From Triplophysa rosa (Eukaryota > Chordata > Actinopteri > Cypriniformes > Nemacheilidae): DNA of 64,000 bases. Made by a program: the position numbers and the translations under genes. The stretch is from assembly GCF_024868665.1 (NCBI RefSeq), contig NC_079893.1:13213400-13277399 (forward strand). The letters are read 5' to 3'. The notes beneath the pieces were generated by a model. That model was not told the origin of the DNA. It saw nothing but the letters and a program-made list of their open reading frames with translations, and ran no database searches. Every line of letters begins with the position of its first letter. The first letter of the stretch is position 1. Below, piece after piece: positions 1-37,500 of the stretch.

Positions 1-275
1 CCCACACCCCACACCGGGGGCACCACCCCGTATGTAATACCATTACAACACATTACCAAAATCAACGCAACCATACGTGCCAACCCGTTGGCTAAGGCTG
101 TTATAGCCCCACTGGCTCCGTTAATCCAAGCTCAGTGCCCCCGGTCCCGTATGGCATAACAATACAATACACAACACCATTTTATTACGTGGTCACTTGG
201 CAGCCCATATTGCGTCCTTCCGTTTCAACCACATCTAGTGGCTGCTTCTCTCAGCAACAGTGGCAAGTTCTTTGA

Positions 276-1493
276 CTACCATCCGTTGGGCCTGTCCTCT
301 GATCCCCACTTTCTTAAGCAGCCTTGTAGTGGAATTGGAAACAAAACCCCTGCAGCCCACTTCCACAGGGAACACTTTCGCTGTCCATCCCCGATCTTCA
401 GCCTCCGCTGCCAAGTTGGCATACCGGAGATTCTTTCTTTCAAATGCTTCATTAATGGCCTCTTCCCAAGGTGTACAGTCAACTCAACTATGAGGACTGT
501 CCTACTGGAGGTGGACCACAGACCCATGTCCGGCAGGTTGGTTGCTGCGATTTCCAAGGGGAAAGTAAGTCTGTGGTTTACATCAACTCGCATTTCCCAA
601 TCCCTTGCTATACTCAGCAGACCTGAATCTGGGGTTAAGAGCTTGGCCCGCGGTTTCTGCCCCTCCCGAATAAAGGGTTGCTTTTTTAGCGAGTTAGCCT
701 TAGCGTTTTGGGGGATGGCATTTGCTGCCACTCTCTTGGTCTCTACTGCTGCAGCCAAGCACTTTAATACTTGATTGTGGCGCCATGTGTATCTCCCCTG
801 TATCAAGCTCTTCTTACAACCCACAAGAATATGTTTAAGGTTTGCTGGAGCTGCACATAGGTGGCAGGCTGGATCCTGTCCACACCAAACATGCAGATTT
901 GTTGGTGAGGGCAGCACATCATATGTAGCTCTTATGATAAAACTTAGCCTGTTTGTTTCCATACTCCACAGCTCACTGAAAGTGATTTTGTGCCGTTCAA
1001 TGCCTTCCCACCTCATCCAACGGCCTTGCTGGGCTTGAGAGTCCGCTCTGGTGCATCTACTTACTTCCTCTTGACACTGAACCTCCTCCACTACCAGGTG
1101 ACGCTGTTCCTTTGGTGTCGCTTTTCGCCACGTTGGTGTGGTTGATGCCAAACCAAGTCCCCCTCTGCCATGTTGAACTTGTCCCACGATGTCCTTACGT
1201 CTGAGGGCAGCCTTTGCATCTCCTATGGCTGTTGTTGGGTTCCATTTCCTAGCTGTCGCTACTGTTGGAGCAGCATCTCTTGCACAGGGATCACAGGATT
1301 CTTTGAGCGTCATCTCTAACCTTGTTTTGGTGCATTTATATTCCTCCACAAGGCTTGAAATGGGAAGAGAGAGAGCTCCATTCACATACAGACCTAAGTT
1401 GCTAAGGCATCTTGGTAGCCCAAGCCATTTCCTCACTTGTGTACTCACCAATCTCTCCAGGTTCTTGGCGTGAGACACCGTGAGCTCATACAT
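276..1493 (-). pseudogene. LINE C-terminal region: RT thumb, CCHC motif and restriction-like endonuclease
   Basis: A 405-codon minus-strand open frame. Its first part (WLGLPRCLSNLGLY) matches the thumb region that follows RT in REL-type LINEs. A C-x2-C-x7-H-x4-C motif (CHLC...H...C) follows around residue 215, as in R2 proteins. About 100 residues later comes the endonuclease signature, with LPDMGLW followed by VLIVELTV, i.e. the PD...(D/E)xT core of a PD-(D/E)XK nuclease. The frame begins just where the RT frame ends, so the two were one protein broken by a shift near 1490. The frame is still open over 1.2 kb, which suggests a fairly young insertion. Function is inferred from motifs only. 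Confidence 0.7.
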
Positions 1494-2200
1494 TTAAATT
1501 TGGCAACAAGCCAAATTGAAAGCACCAGAGTTTCAGCTTCCCGTCTTTAAGGTCTGCGGTGTACCACCATCCAAGGCTTTTGATAGGATTTTCCGTGACC
1601 GTTGGTATGGGCTCACCCTTTATACAGAACCTGTCATTGGTAAGATGGCCCTTGACAATAGAAATGCTGAGGGATTTGCTGGGTTTGACCTCCATTTGTG
1701 CCCAACTAATGTTCTCCTGAAGCTTATCCAGCAGCCGCTTTGTACATGCTTTGGTTGTCGTGATGGTTGTCATGTCATCCATGTATGCCCTGATTGGAGG
1801 TTGGCACAACCCATTTTTCAAACGCTCTCCTCCAACCACCCAACGCGATGCCCGGATTATTATTTCCATTGCCATTGTGAAAGCCAGTGGTGAAATTGTG
1901 CAACCTGCCATTATGCCAACCTCCAGCTGTTGCCAAGTGGTGGTACTGTGCTGTGTGGTAATACAGAATTGGAGATCCTGAAAATATGCCTTAATCAGCT
2001 TTGTTACCTGCTCTGGAACGTGGAAGAAGTCAAAGGCTGTCCACAGCAGCTCATGTGGCACTGATCCAAAGGCATTGGCAAGATCTAGAAAAACGACATG
2101 CAGGTCTTTCTTCTCCTTTTTTTTGCCATTTGCAACTGGTGCCAGATGATGTAAGCATGTTCAAAACATCCAGAGAAACCCCCTATTCCTGCCTTCAAAC
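1486..2200 (-). pseudogene. LINE reverse transcriptase fragment (RT fingers/palm to thumb)
   Basis: The minus-strand translation shows RT motif A as FLDLANAFGSVPHELL (about 2090-2045), a GCTISPLAF motif, and the catalytic palm box as AYMDDM near 1780. The part upstream of motif A (reading GGFSGCFEHA at about 2180-2150) is in another frame. The shift falls in an A-run on the minus strand near 2125-2133. A second shift near 1490 separates this frame from the downstream endonuclease frame. The YMDD-type box is intact, but the shifts and the lack of an N-terminal DNA-binding region make it non-functional. It would act in the nucleus in target-primed reverse transcription. Confidence 0.75.
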
Positions 2201-2247
2201 TCTTTAAACAATAAAATGTTTACGCTTTCGTTCAGTATGTATAATAT

Positions 2248-3308
2248 TAGGGCTGCAACAACTAATCGATAAAATCGATAATAATCGATAATTAAATTTC
2301 GTTGTCAACGAATTTGTGCTGTGCAGTTTTAAATGTCAGACGTGGTTCTCCGTGGATGCGTCTCTTCGTGCAGCGCAAGATGCACCGTTTTAAAGTCACG
2401 TGTCTCTCCGTGCTGCAGGAGGTTCGCAGTTTGAAAGTCACACGTGTCTCTCCGTGGATGCGTCTCCGTGCGGCACAAGTTGCGCAGTTTTAAAGTCAGA
2501 CGTGTCTCTCGGTGCATGCGTCTCTCCGTGCAGCGCGAGGTGCGCAGTTTGAAAGTCACACGTGTCTCTCTGTGCAGCGCGAGGTACGCAGTTTTAAAGT
2601 CAGACGCGTCTCTCCGTGCGGCACATGTTGCACAGTTTTAAAGTCAGACGTGTCTCTCGGTGCGTGCGTCTCTCCATGCAGCGCGAGGTGCGCAGTTTTA
2701 AAGTCCGACGTGTTCTTCATGCATCTCTTCAAGCTGCGCAGTTTTAAAGTTTAAAGGGGAGAGGTGTTTAAAATGACTAAATTAAAGATTATATTAGTAA
2801 AACCCAATTTGTGGCGTTTGCACTTTGCAAAGTACATAATAGGCTAAATACCCTGATTTGGGGGTTTATTTAGTTCAGAGGTGGGTAACGAAGTACATTT
2901 ACTTGAGTACTGTACTTAAGTACACTTTTTGAGTATTTATACTTAAGTATTGCTTTTACTTTTTACTGTACTTCACTACATTTGAATGACAAATATCTCA
3001 CTTTTCATGGCACAAAAAAATTATTTCCTTGGCCGACCCTCCCCTCGCTCCCACTTTTGGGAGAGACTATTGTCAGTTGCTTCTAATATGACACGCATGA
3101 ATCAACACACCAGGTGTGTTAATTATGTAGACATTCACAACATTGTGGGAGAAGGCAAATGAGTTCAGTTGTGTATACTTTTCCCATATCTGATTTACTT
3201 ATTATAAGCAAAAGATGTAATTACATTTTATCCGATTAATCGATTAATCGGAAAAATAATAATCGGCCAACTAATCGATTATCAAAATAATCGTTAGTTG
3301 CAGCCCTA
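2248..3308. mobile_element. Non-autonomous hAT element (MITE) with perfect 8-bp target site duplication
   Basis: The ends are TAGGGCTGCAAC at 2248 and its complement GTTGCAGCCCTA ending at 3308. Subterminal runs of ATCGATTA-type sequence follow on both sides. The flanks are identical 8-mers, TATAATAT at 2240-2247 and at 3309-3316, which is the hAT target duplication length. No transposase frame is present. The interior carries a minisatellite (2318-2755) and, from about 2878, a GGTGGGTAACGAAGTAC segment that looks like the end of another fish MITE. Confidence 0.9.
2318..2755. repeat. Minisatellite inside the hAT MITE
   Basis: The block GCAGTTTTAAAGTCAGACG followed by TGTCTCTCCGTG and GCAGCGCGAGGTGC-like sequence recurs at least eight times with a spacing of roughly 55-70 bases and some variation. 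Because the units have few stops, short open frames appear on both strands (for example 2444-2754). Their arginine/serine-rich repeats follow the DNA repeat, and I do not regard them as genes. Confidence 0.8.
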
Positions 3309-3316
3309 TATAATAT

Positions 3317-5120
3317 ATAAATATGGTCTTGACATGCACCTTTTCTGTTAGTTCAAATGAATTGAGAGTACAAATTTGGTCAGGTGTGTTCAGAGTTTAA
3401 ACAGTCGTCTTAGCATCAATCTATAACAAAGCTTCTCTGCCTCTTTTTAAATAAGTAGAACCAAATCTGCTATCAACTGCATTAAAATAGACAGTATAGA
3501 CAAGGCAGCATTTTAAGACTATTTGAACACATTTATACACATTTATATCTGTGGACAAATGTAAACACATTTAATACTATTCTCGGAATTCTTCACATTT
3601 TTCCCAAATTTTTGTGCATAATTAACATGAAAAGTCTGCAGATTCCGTATGGCCTTGATTATGAGGAAAAACAACTTTATGTGAGGGAAGATGTACACAC
3701 AACAGGATAACTAAAAGTACTTCATTTAAAAATGTAAGTTCATGTTATGTGGCTCTTAAAAAAAAAAAAATTGCGCCTGTGTTTTTCCTCTGTTGCCTGG
3801 AGCCCTGCTGCAGACTGTCACTGCTTCAACACACATGCATTTTTCACATTTAAACTTGTTCAAGAAGTATTTTGCCCATAAAATGAGTGATCAATTTTAT
3901 GCCATTCCAAACCCATATGACTTGTCTTTCCTGATTAACACAAAAGAAGATATTTTGAAATATGTATTTTCTAATACATTGAGTCACTGCGGAAATTTGC
4001 TCTCCAGTGGTTAGGATTGTATTCTTTAAAACAGAATAAATAAATAAAGGTTACAATGGCATTTTATTTGTTGTACTAATTTGCATATTTATGAGGTCAG
4101 TATTGGATGGATACAGTTGGTGACGGGCAAGTGATCCGTTTTAATTGCTGATACATCTGTAAAAATGTCACCATGTAAATCCACTTTGGCTGTTTTAAGG
4201 CTCCTGCAATGTAGAAGGGTAAAACAAATAATATTGTTTCTTTCTCACTCCATTTCTTGCATTTGATGTCATGCGTTTGAGTGCCAGAAATGAACATTTT
4301 ACTATCTGGATTTTTTTTTTTTCACCTTTATGTGGCCATATAACACACAACATGTGTGCTTTCTTAAAGCCTAGAATATGTTATGTAGTGGGTTAAAAAA
4401 CACAGAAAACATATCTGAAGCATTTTTGTTCCTTTTTTTGCACTTTGGTTCAGGGCTCAGGGTTTATGACCCTTGTTTTTCAGATGGTGAAACTGAACAG
4501 CGCGTGAAAGTTTCTGCAACTGCACATATTAAAAAAATGTGAAAACTGTTACATCATCTGTGTCCACAGTTGTAAGTTTAAACCAATAGCTTATATGGAG
4601 TTGTTTTCATTGGCCTCCATGGTAAAATTCACACATATCTTTTCATGCTGGCCACAGGAACATTGCGATGTAAAGAGCCAAGCTGCTAAGCTTTCTGTGG
4701 TTAGAATCGGCTTTGAAAGGTCAACTGAAGTCTTTTAATAGACGAATGAGCTGCAGCCCTGTGTGGCTTTGAATGACATTTACTTTCATCTTAGCACAAG
4801 TGGTGTGACTGCGTGAGTACCGGAGAAGTGTGCGCTGTAGAAGATAGATGGTCTTTTATTGTTTGCTGTTTGTGTCAGGAGACATACATAAATTGTCTCA
4901 TTTTGAACATGCTTATATTTCAATGCAGATACTGTATGTTAATATAAGCACAACATTCTACAGGATACCGGTCATTTAAAGCTGGTATTCCCTTTCACAC
5001 ACTGTTCAGTGGTAAAGTTCATTGTTACATGCTTCAATAGGAACATTCAAACAAAGGTGATTTTAACCTCAAAAGCTCAGTTGTTTTTCATTTCTAACTG
5101 CAAATCTGTTTTTTTTGCAG
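3317..5120. other. No gene recognised; probable tmem131l intron
   Basis: AT-rich unique-looking sequence between the hAT MITE and the first visible tmem131l exon. A short stretch near 3840-3990 (AAAGAAGATATTTTGAA) resembles the interior of the TTAA-type palindromic MITEs seen elsewhere in the window. I found no upstream tmem131l exon here. Confidence 0.5.
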
Positions 5121-31862
<26,742 letters not shown>

Positions 31863-32029
31863 GGGAACCGATCAGAAGTGGTGCTTTCAAAAAATTAGGC
31901 AAACAAAAGAATGTGCTTTTATCTCTGTTGGGGAAATGTGAATATTCTTTTTTTTATGTTTGTTGTTGTGGTAAGGTTCCGCATTTTGTTGTATATTTTT
32001 CTAGATGTTTTGCAGGTTTGACCATTGAA

Positions 32030-32035
32030 AATAAA
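32030..32035 (+). promoter_or_regulatory. tmem131l: Candidate polyadenylation signal for tmem131l
   Basis: AATAAA lies 168 bases after the tmem131l stop codon, followed by an A-run and a T/G-rich stretch (TTTTTGTACTTGATTTGGTG), as expected around a cleavage site. It would give an unusually short 3' UTR. Alternatives further downstream were not ruled out. Confidence 0.45.
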
Positions 32036-32740
32036 AAAAAAAGTTTTTGTACTTGATTTGGTGTAGTGAATTACACGCTAATTAGTTTGTTACTTTATAC
32101 ATTTAAATTCTGGAACACGAATGTAATAACTGGAAAATAGCTGAAGATAATTTTTTTTGCAAAACAACATAACACAATAATTAGTTTAAATTTAGCCTTT
32201 TTTTAGCAGCATAGCAAAATGACTGTAAAAATCAAATATGGACCAAATAATCATTTTTTAAAATATCATGGTTATTGACAATACCAGTATATTGTGACAC
32301 CCACATTTATATTATAGTATATTATAACTGTTACCTATTTAAATTCATGCAATTCAGAGATTACTTTGTCTAAGGAGATTTCCTTCGCTTCACATCATCC
32401 TTACTCTGACTAGCCGCTTACTGTTGCCCGTTTATAAATTCAACTGTGGTTTTACACATGAACCCACACAATGATGAGCCCCGACTTGCTCTGCACATCC
32501 TTGCCATGATACTGTGTAATGAATGATCTAAGAAACGTGATGCGAGAGAAAAAGGTGAGTCTAAAAACGTTTTGTGGTTACACTCAGGGCCGGCCCTAGC
32601 ATTTGGGGGACCTAAACTGATTTCAAAATGAGGCCCCCCATCATCTAATGTACACAACATACTAATTTTACACAGATTATATCACATTGACAATCTGACA
32701 ATGTCAAATTAACAACACAATATAATCCCTTTAAAGTTTT

Positions 32741-32888
32741 CCTGTAGCTCAGTGGTTAGAGCATGGTTCTAGCAATGCTGAGATCATGAGTTCGAGCCCA
32801 GGGATTGCACATACACAGAATGTATAGTATAATGCAATTAATCTAAGTCGCTTTGGATAAAAGCATCTGCCAAATGCATAAATGTAAA
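32741..32888 (+). mobile_element. tRNA-derived SINE (HAmo-type)
   Basis: The head CCTGTAGCTCAGTGGTTAGA contains a Pol III box A (TAGCTCAGTGGTTAGAGC). Box B, GTTCGAGCCCA, is at 32790-32800. The tail AAGTCGCTTTGGATAAAAGC, ending in ATGCATAAATGTAAAT, is the common cyprinid SINE/LINE-2-like 3' end. A second copy lies at 45299 and tail-only copies at about 35745, 39166 and 43873. It is inserted in the hAT relic. Confidence 0.8.
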
Positions 32889-33200
32889 TTCTGATTTGCA
32901 AATACATACAACATAATTTAGAAAGCTTAAAGTGTGCAATCAGTTTATTCAAAAGAAAGAGCTTACAAGCAGAACATCAAAGTAATAGCATGCACTACAG
33001 TAAGTTTTTACTGTATTCGTGAATTAATAAATGAATATTTAAAATAAAATTCTAAGGACACCAGCATTCCAATTACTGATTAACAAAAAAATATTAAGTA
33101 CCTTTACAAAACAACATCTCACAATAGCGCAAATTAACCCGATACTGTAAACGAGTAAAGTGAATTTTGCCATCAAGGCAGCTCCTACTGCTGCCAAGCC

Positions 33201-34006
33201 CTAAATCCTTGCCCGTCTTGTTTTTTTGCTTGCATAGTCATTTATTACATCATCATAGGATAGCTGGCTGCCAACCTCATGATTGATGCTAATAATGGCA
33301 AGTGCATTTAAACGTTCTTGTGCCATTGAGGATCTGAGGTAGGTTTTTATTATCTTAAGTTTTGAGCAGCTTCGCTCCGCTGATGCCACTGTCACTGGGA
33401 GAGTACATGAAATGCGTAGAGCTACCCAAAGATTTGGGTACAACTCACATATATCTTTATCATGCAGGAATGCAAGTAGATCCAGTGCTGTCATTTTGTC
33501 TTTAGGGAGAGTTGGGAGGCTTTCTAATTCCATGACAATGTCTTTCCAATCAAGATCAGACTAATTTCCAGTGCTCAGTGTTCTTCCAAGCTGCTCACAT
33601 TGATACCTTATTGTCTGGGTATCAAGATTTTGAAAGTTATTTAACACTCCAAAGTTGTCCACCTTACCCATGGAGCTGAAACGGTCTTCCAGTGTTTGGA
33701 TAGCAAAATCCACCACAACATTGAAGAATGAAACTTCCATGTTTTTTAGGGCACTGGACTCTGGCTCATCAGCTGCTTCATAACTGAAGTGTCTCTTCAT
33801 GGTTCTTAGCCTCTTCTCCTTAAGCAATGCTTGAACATTCATTTCCTCACACCTTTCAGTTGCTTTCTTGACTGCATCATTAAAGCCAGTAGATCTGTAG
33901 CTCACGAGAGAAGCTTTTGTCTGATGGATGAGATCTACAGCAACATCGAGCTGCATGGTAGCAGATTGAAGCAGTTTGCTTGTGACATTAATTTTTCTCA
34001 GAATAT
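33201..34006 (-). pseudogene. hAT transposase C-terminal fragment (hATC dimerisation domain)
   Basis: One minus-strand frame with a single in-frame TAG at 33561-33563. The C-terminal part reads LWVALRISCTLPVTVASAER, then SCSKLKIIKTYLRSSM and ERLNALAII, the hATC dimerisation block of ZMYM/DUF4371-type hAT transposases. The N-terminal part (ATMQLDVAVDLIHQTKASLV) is the helical region before it. The zinc finger and most of the RNase H-like catalytic core are absent, so it cannot be active. The first few codons of the open frame above 34008 belong to the palindromic insert. Confidence 0.75.
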
Positions 34007-34008
34007 TA

Positions 34009-34298
34009 GACTCGGCGCCGAAACGATCGCTGCACTGCTGCTTACGCGCCGCTTCTGCTCCGCGAGCACGCACTGCTTACACGTGCTGTATGAATGCTCT
34101 CATCTGTTAACATGTGCGCCGAAAAAAATACGCGCCGGCGTCATACCGCACGCGTAAGCAGAGCGTGAGCAGCGCGTATTTTTTTCGGCGCACATGTTAA
34201 CAGATGAGAGCATTCATACCGCACGCGTAAGCAGCGCGTGCTCGCGGAACAGAAGCGGCGCGTAAGCAGCAGTGCAGCGATCGTTTCGGCGCCGAGTC
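34009..34298. mobile_element. 290-bp near-perfect GC-rich palindrome (foldback MITE)
   Basis: From GACTCGGCGCCGAAACGATC at 34009 the sequence is almost fully complementary to itself up to GATCGTTTCGGCGCCGAGTC ending at 34298. TA lies on each side (34007-34008 and 34299-34300). The arms of about 145 bases have only a few mismatches and a very small loop near 34150. Sub-motifs such as GCGCGTAAGCAG recur. It is much more GC-rich than its surroundings and splits the hAT transposase relic. Confidence 0.8.
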
Positions 34299-36957
34299 TA
34301 TTTTTGCTGCACTGCTAACGCTCAATTAAAGCGACATTCTTTACGGACAAAATCCACATGGATTGATAGGGAAAAGTAACACTTTTACCTTTAAAGCATG
34401 TAAGTGGTGTCTAATGTGTTTTTAACAGTCGCCATGAGTTTCAAAAAGACTTTTGCCAGGAGTTTTTTTGGCCAAAACCACAACAGCACATTTAAAGGAT
34501 TTATAATACAAGTATATCTTAGATGTTATGCTTATATTGCAAATGAAGGAGTGGGAAACGATCGCATTGAGCTGTCAGTGTACTGTCTGAAACCCACTGT
34601 CATCATAACCTTCTGAAAAAACAGATAAAACTACATAGACATCGTGTTATATGCTTATACTGCGTATGTGTGAGAGAAAAGCGATCGCATCACAAGTCAG
34701 TCACTCTCTCCTATGGTGAGTTAACCCTTAAGTGACTTCGTATTCTTAAAAGCACGATGGGTTTTTATTTATAACTTGTACTACATAGATCTAAAAGAGC
34801 ATGAAACAGGCGGATATAGCAAATCATAGTTATGCAATCTACTTAAAAGCGCTTTGATGAAGTTCTGGAAGATATTTTGCTCATTGATGTATGTAAATAA
34901 CGTAATGTGAAATTGCATTGTTGTACTGTGGTAACAGTTACCCAGGCAGCGCGGTGCACGGTGCATACGCTGCCGGTATGAAAGGACAATGAGCACGCGC
35001 TGCTGCCGCTCCGCCTATATGGCAAGCCGATGGTGTCAGAATTACGCCATAGATTAAACACGTTTATATCCGAACGCCGTTTTTGACGGCGTTTTAAACA
35101 GTATTTGCGCCGCAAAATACGGCGTCGCGATTCCAAACGCCGTAAAAAACACGCGAAAAGTCGTCCATAACGCCGTATTTAACGGCGTTCTAAGGAGCTT
35201 GAAAAGCGCAGCCTTTTGCACCGCTGTCTTGCCATATGACGGAGTAAAAATGCCGTTTTGGTTGCACAGAGCGCACGTTATTTACGGCCTTTTGTGTGTT
35301 GTATAATGAGCCCCTCCCGCTGATTTCCGCAGCCAGTCAATTCGAACTGTTCTCACCCAATCACTGATGAACTGAGCCAGACCAGAGCAATTTACCACTG
35401 ATCATTTTACAGGATTTTATTATGTGCGCAGTGTTACCTTTGCTAACATTAAACAAACCATTGCTTGCTTTCCGAAGAAGCGACTTCTTCTCTTTGGAAA
35501 TGTATAGTTACACAACGTGGTCAGCAATTGTATAAAGGCCAACCAATCCCATTGTAATGTATCCTGCGTATTACATATAGCGCATATTGCCTACGTGAAA
35601 AGCAAAAAAGCAATCGGTTGAAATATTGTATTAGCTCATTTCCAACACCAACACATCTGCACTTGATTTTTGCTGCTGAACTCACACATCAGTGGACTTT
35701 CGTGCTATAAACAGGACGAACGAACAGTAATAGATTTTACATTTACGCATTTAGCAGACACTTTTATCCAAAGCGACTTACAGCGGCCTTTTAGTCTATG
35801 CATGTCTCGAGGAGACATCCAGGTGTGCTAAAACCTGACTCCAATTAGCTTTTTTGAGGTCATTAACTCAAGGCTTCACATACTTTTTCCACAAGCACTA
35901 CAAGGTTTTTTGGTTGTTCTCAATAAAGACATGAAAGATCAAAAAAATGTTGTGTTATTATTTTAGACACATTATGTTTGTCAATACCCTTGACTTAGAT
36001 GAAAATCAGATCACATTTTATGACAAATTTATTCAGAAAACCATGAAATTCCAAATGGTTCACATACTTTTTCTTGCCACTGTACATACACTGTAAAAAA
36101 ATCCTGTTAAAACAGATGAAGTACTGGCAGAAAATTACCAGTACATTTTCCTTTATTTTACAGACATTTCCGTTAATGCTAAAATGTAATTTAATTCAGT
36201 TGCAAAATGTAAAATACAAGTGAAACAACTGTAAAAAATGAATACGGAAAATTCCTTCATATTAATACAGTATATTGTGCCTTGTTTTTACGGATTTTTT
36301 TAGTGTAGGCGATGTTTGATGCACCTGCTGATGAGAACGATTCTGCATGACGCATTTAAAAAAAGAATAGACTTTTAAAAAACATAATTAAAAAGCATAT
36401 ACATGTTAACGCACAGCTTTATTGTAAGCTAAATAAAGTGCATTCATTATTACTGCAAAATCTGCATATCAAGCAGAGCGAGTCTGACTATTGCATTAAA
36501 GGAATTAACATACTGTAATAAAGTGCAGGACTTGATTGATGTTAAGGGTTATTCAAAGATGTTAAGACACAACAATGATCTTACTCTGACTGAAACATCC
36601 AAAGTGCGCACATCAGAATGTATGTGTCTCGCAAACATAATTATGTCTAAAGTGAATGCTTGGTGAACTGCCGGGGGAAATATTTGATCCGTCCAGGTCT
36701 TAAGGCCTTAACTCTCGATGTCAATCAAATAAATAAAATAAGATAAACATAAATAAAAAACATAGACTTTACCTATAGATAGGGGTTTTTGAGTTGGTGT
36801 GTGCCAAATTACCTGGACTTGGATGCAGTAATTTTTTACATAAAATTCACTTGAAAAAAGGATTTTCATAAAAATCTTTATTCCACTAATCAAAACATAG
36901 TAATATCAATGGCCACTACAAGGATTTAGTACCAAGGCCATGGTGAATTAGATCCTG

Positions 36958-37180
36958 GCTCAGCTCATCAGTGATTGGGTGAGAGCAGTTCAAACTTATT
37001 GGCTGTGGAAATCAGCGGGAGGGGCTCATTATACAACAGACAAAACGCAGTAAAAGACGCCCGCTCTGTGCAACCAAAACTGCGTTTTTTACGCCGTCAT
37101 ATGGCCAGACAGCGGCGCAAAAGGCAGCGCTTTTCGGGGCGCCTTAAACGCCGTTAAATACGGCGTTATGGACGGCTTTT
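36958..37180. repeat. Third, diverged copy of the giant-palindrome arm
   Basis: It has CATCAGTGATTGGGTGAGAG, GGAAATCAGCGGGAGGGGCT, ATACGGCGTTATGGACG and neighbouring sequence in the same order and orientation as the right arm at 39884-40090. It is about 220 bases and more diverged than the two outer arms are from each other. This shows that the arm sequence is a dispersed repeat unit and not only a single inversion product. Confidence 0.7.
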
Positions 37181-37399
37181 ATGGGATCAGAATTGTTGCA
37201 ATATTCTGAATAAATAAACTATGATCCGCAAATAAATATAGAGAGTTTCACAAACATTTTTTAAATCCACATATGAACAAAAAGCGAACCATAAATATAT
37301 GTTAGACGTTCCACAAAAAGAAATGGAATTCACAAATAAATACAATGAGATTTGCAAATAAAAAATATTTACAAATTTATTTCAATTGCATTTATTTGT

Positions 37400-37500
37400 A
37401 GATCACTTTCTGCACATTCGTGGATCGCTTTCTGTGCATTTGTGAATCACTGCGCGCATTTGTGGATCAGTGCACGCATTTGTGGATGGCTCTCTTTGTG
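37400..37500. repeat. Short tandem TTGTGGATC repeat
   Basis: CATTTGTGGATC-like units recur four to five times with a spacing of about 23 bases (near 37417, 37438, 37459 and 37481). They lie in the centre of the giant palindrome. No coding meaning is seen. Confidence 0.5.

Larger units (their letters stand above)
1..2205 (-). mobile_element. 5'-truncated non-LTR retrotransposon (LINE), R2-like group with restriction-like endonuclease
   Basis: Read on the minus strand, the block runs from the start of a reverse transcriptase (near 2200) through a CCHC motif to a restriction-like endonuclease ending near 276, then about 275 bases of presumed 3' UTR. The coding order RT, CCHC, endonuclease at the C-terminus is that of the R2/R4/NeSL/HERO-type LINEs, not of APE-type LINEs such as L1 or L2. 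Homology stops at about 2205, inside the RT, so the copy is 5'-truncated, as is common for target-primed integration. The left (3') end is not resolved, because the window begins in it. The exact family name is not claimed. Confidence 0.75.
32585..34007 (-). mobile_element. Truncated hAT transposon relic
   Basis: The lower-coordinate end CAGGGCCGGCCCTAGC (32585) is typical of a hAT terminal repeat. A minus-strand transposase fragment follows at 33201-34006 with its C-terminus nearest this end, so this is the 3' end of the element. A SINE is inserted at 32741. The 5' part is missing: the coding homology stops at a palindromic insertion at 34009. Confidence 0.6.

Noticed and set aside
238..1038. 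Several + strand open frames of 77-178 codons
   Set aside because: They are antisense to the LINE RT/endonuclease on the minus strand, which explains the conserved motifs.
2302..2754. Arg/Ser-rich open frames on both strands
   Set aside because: They follow the minisatellite in the hAT MITE; the periodic protein mirrors the DNA repeat.
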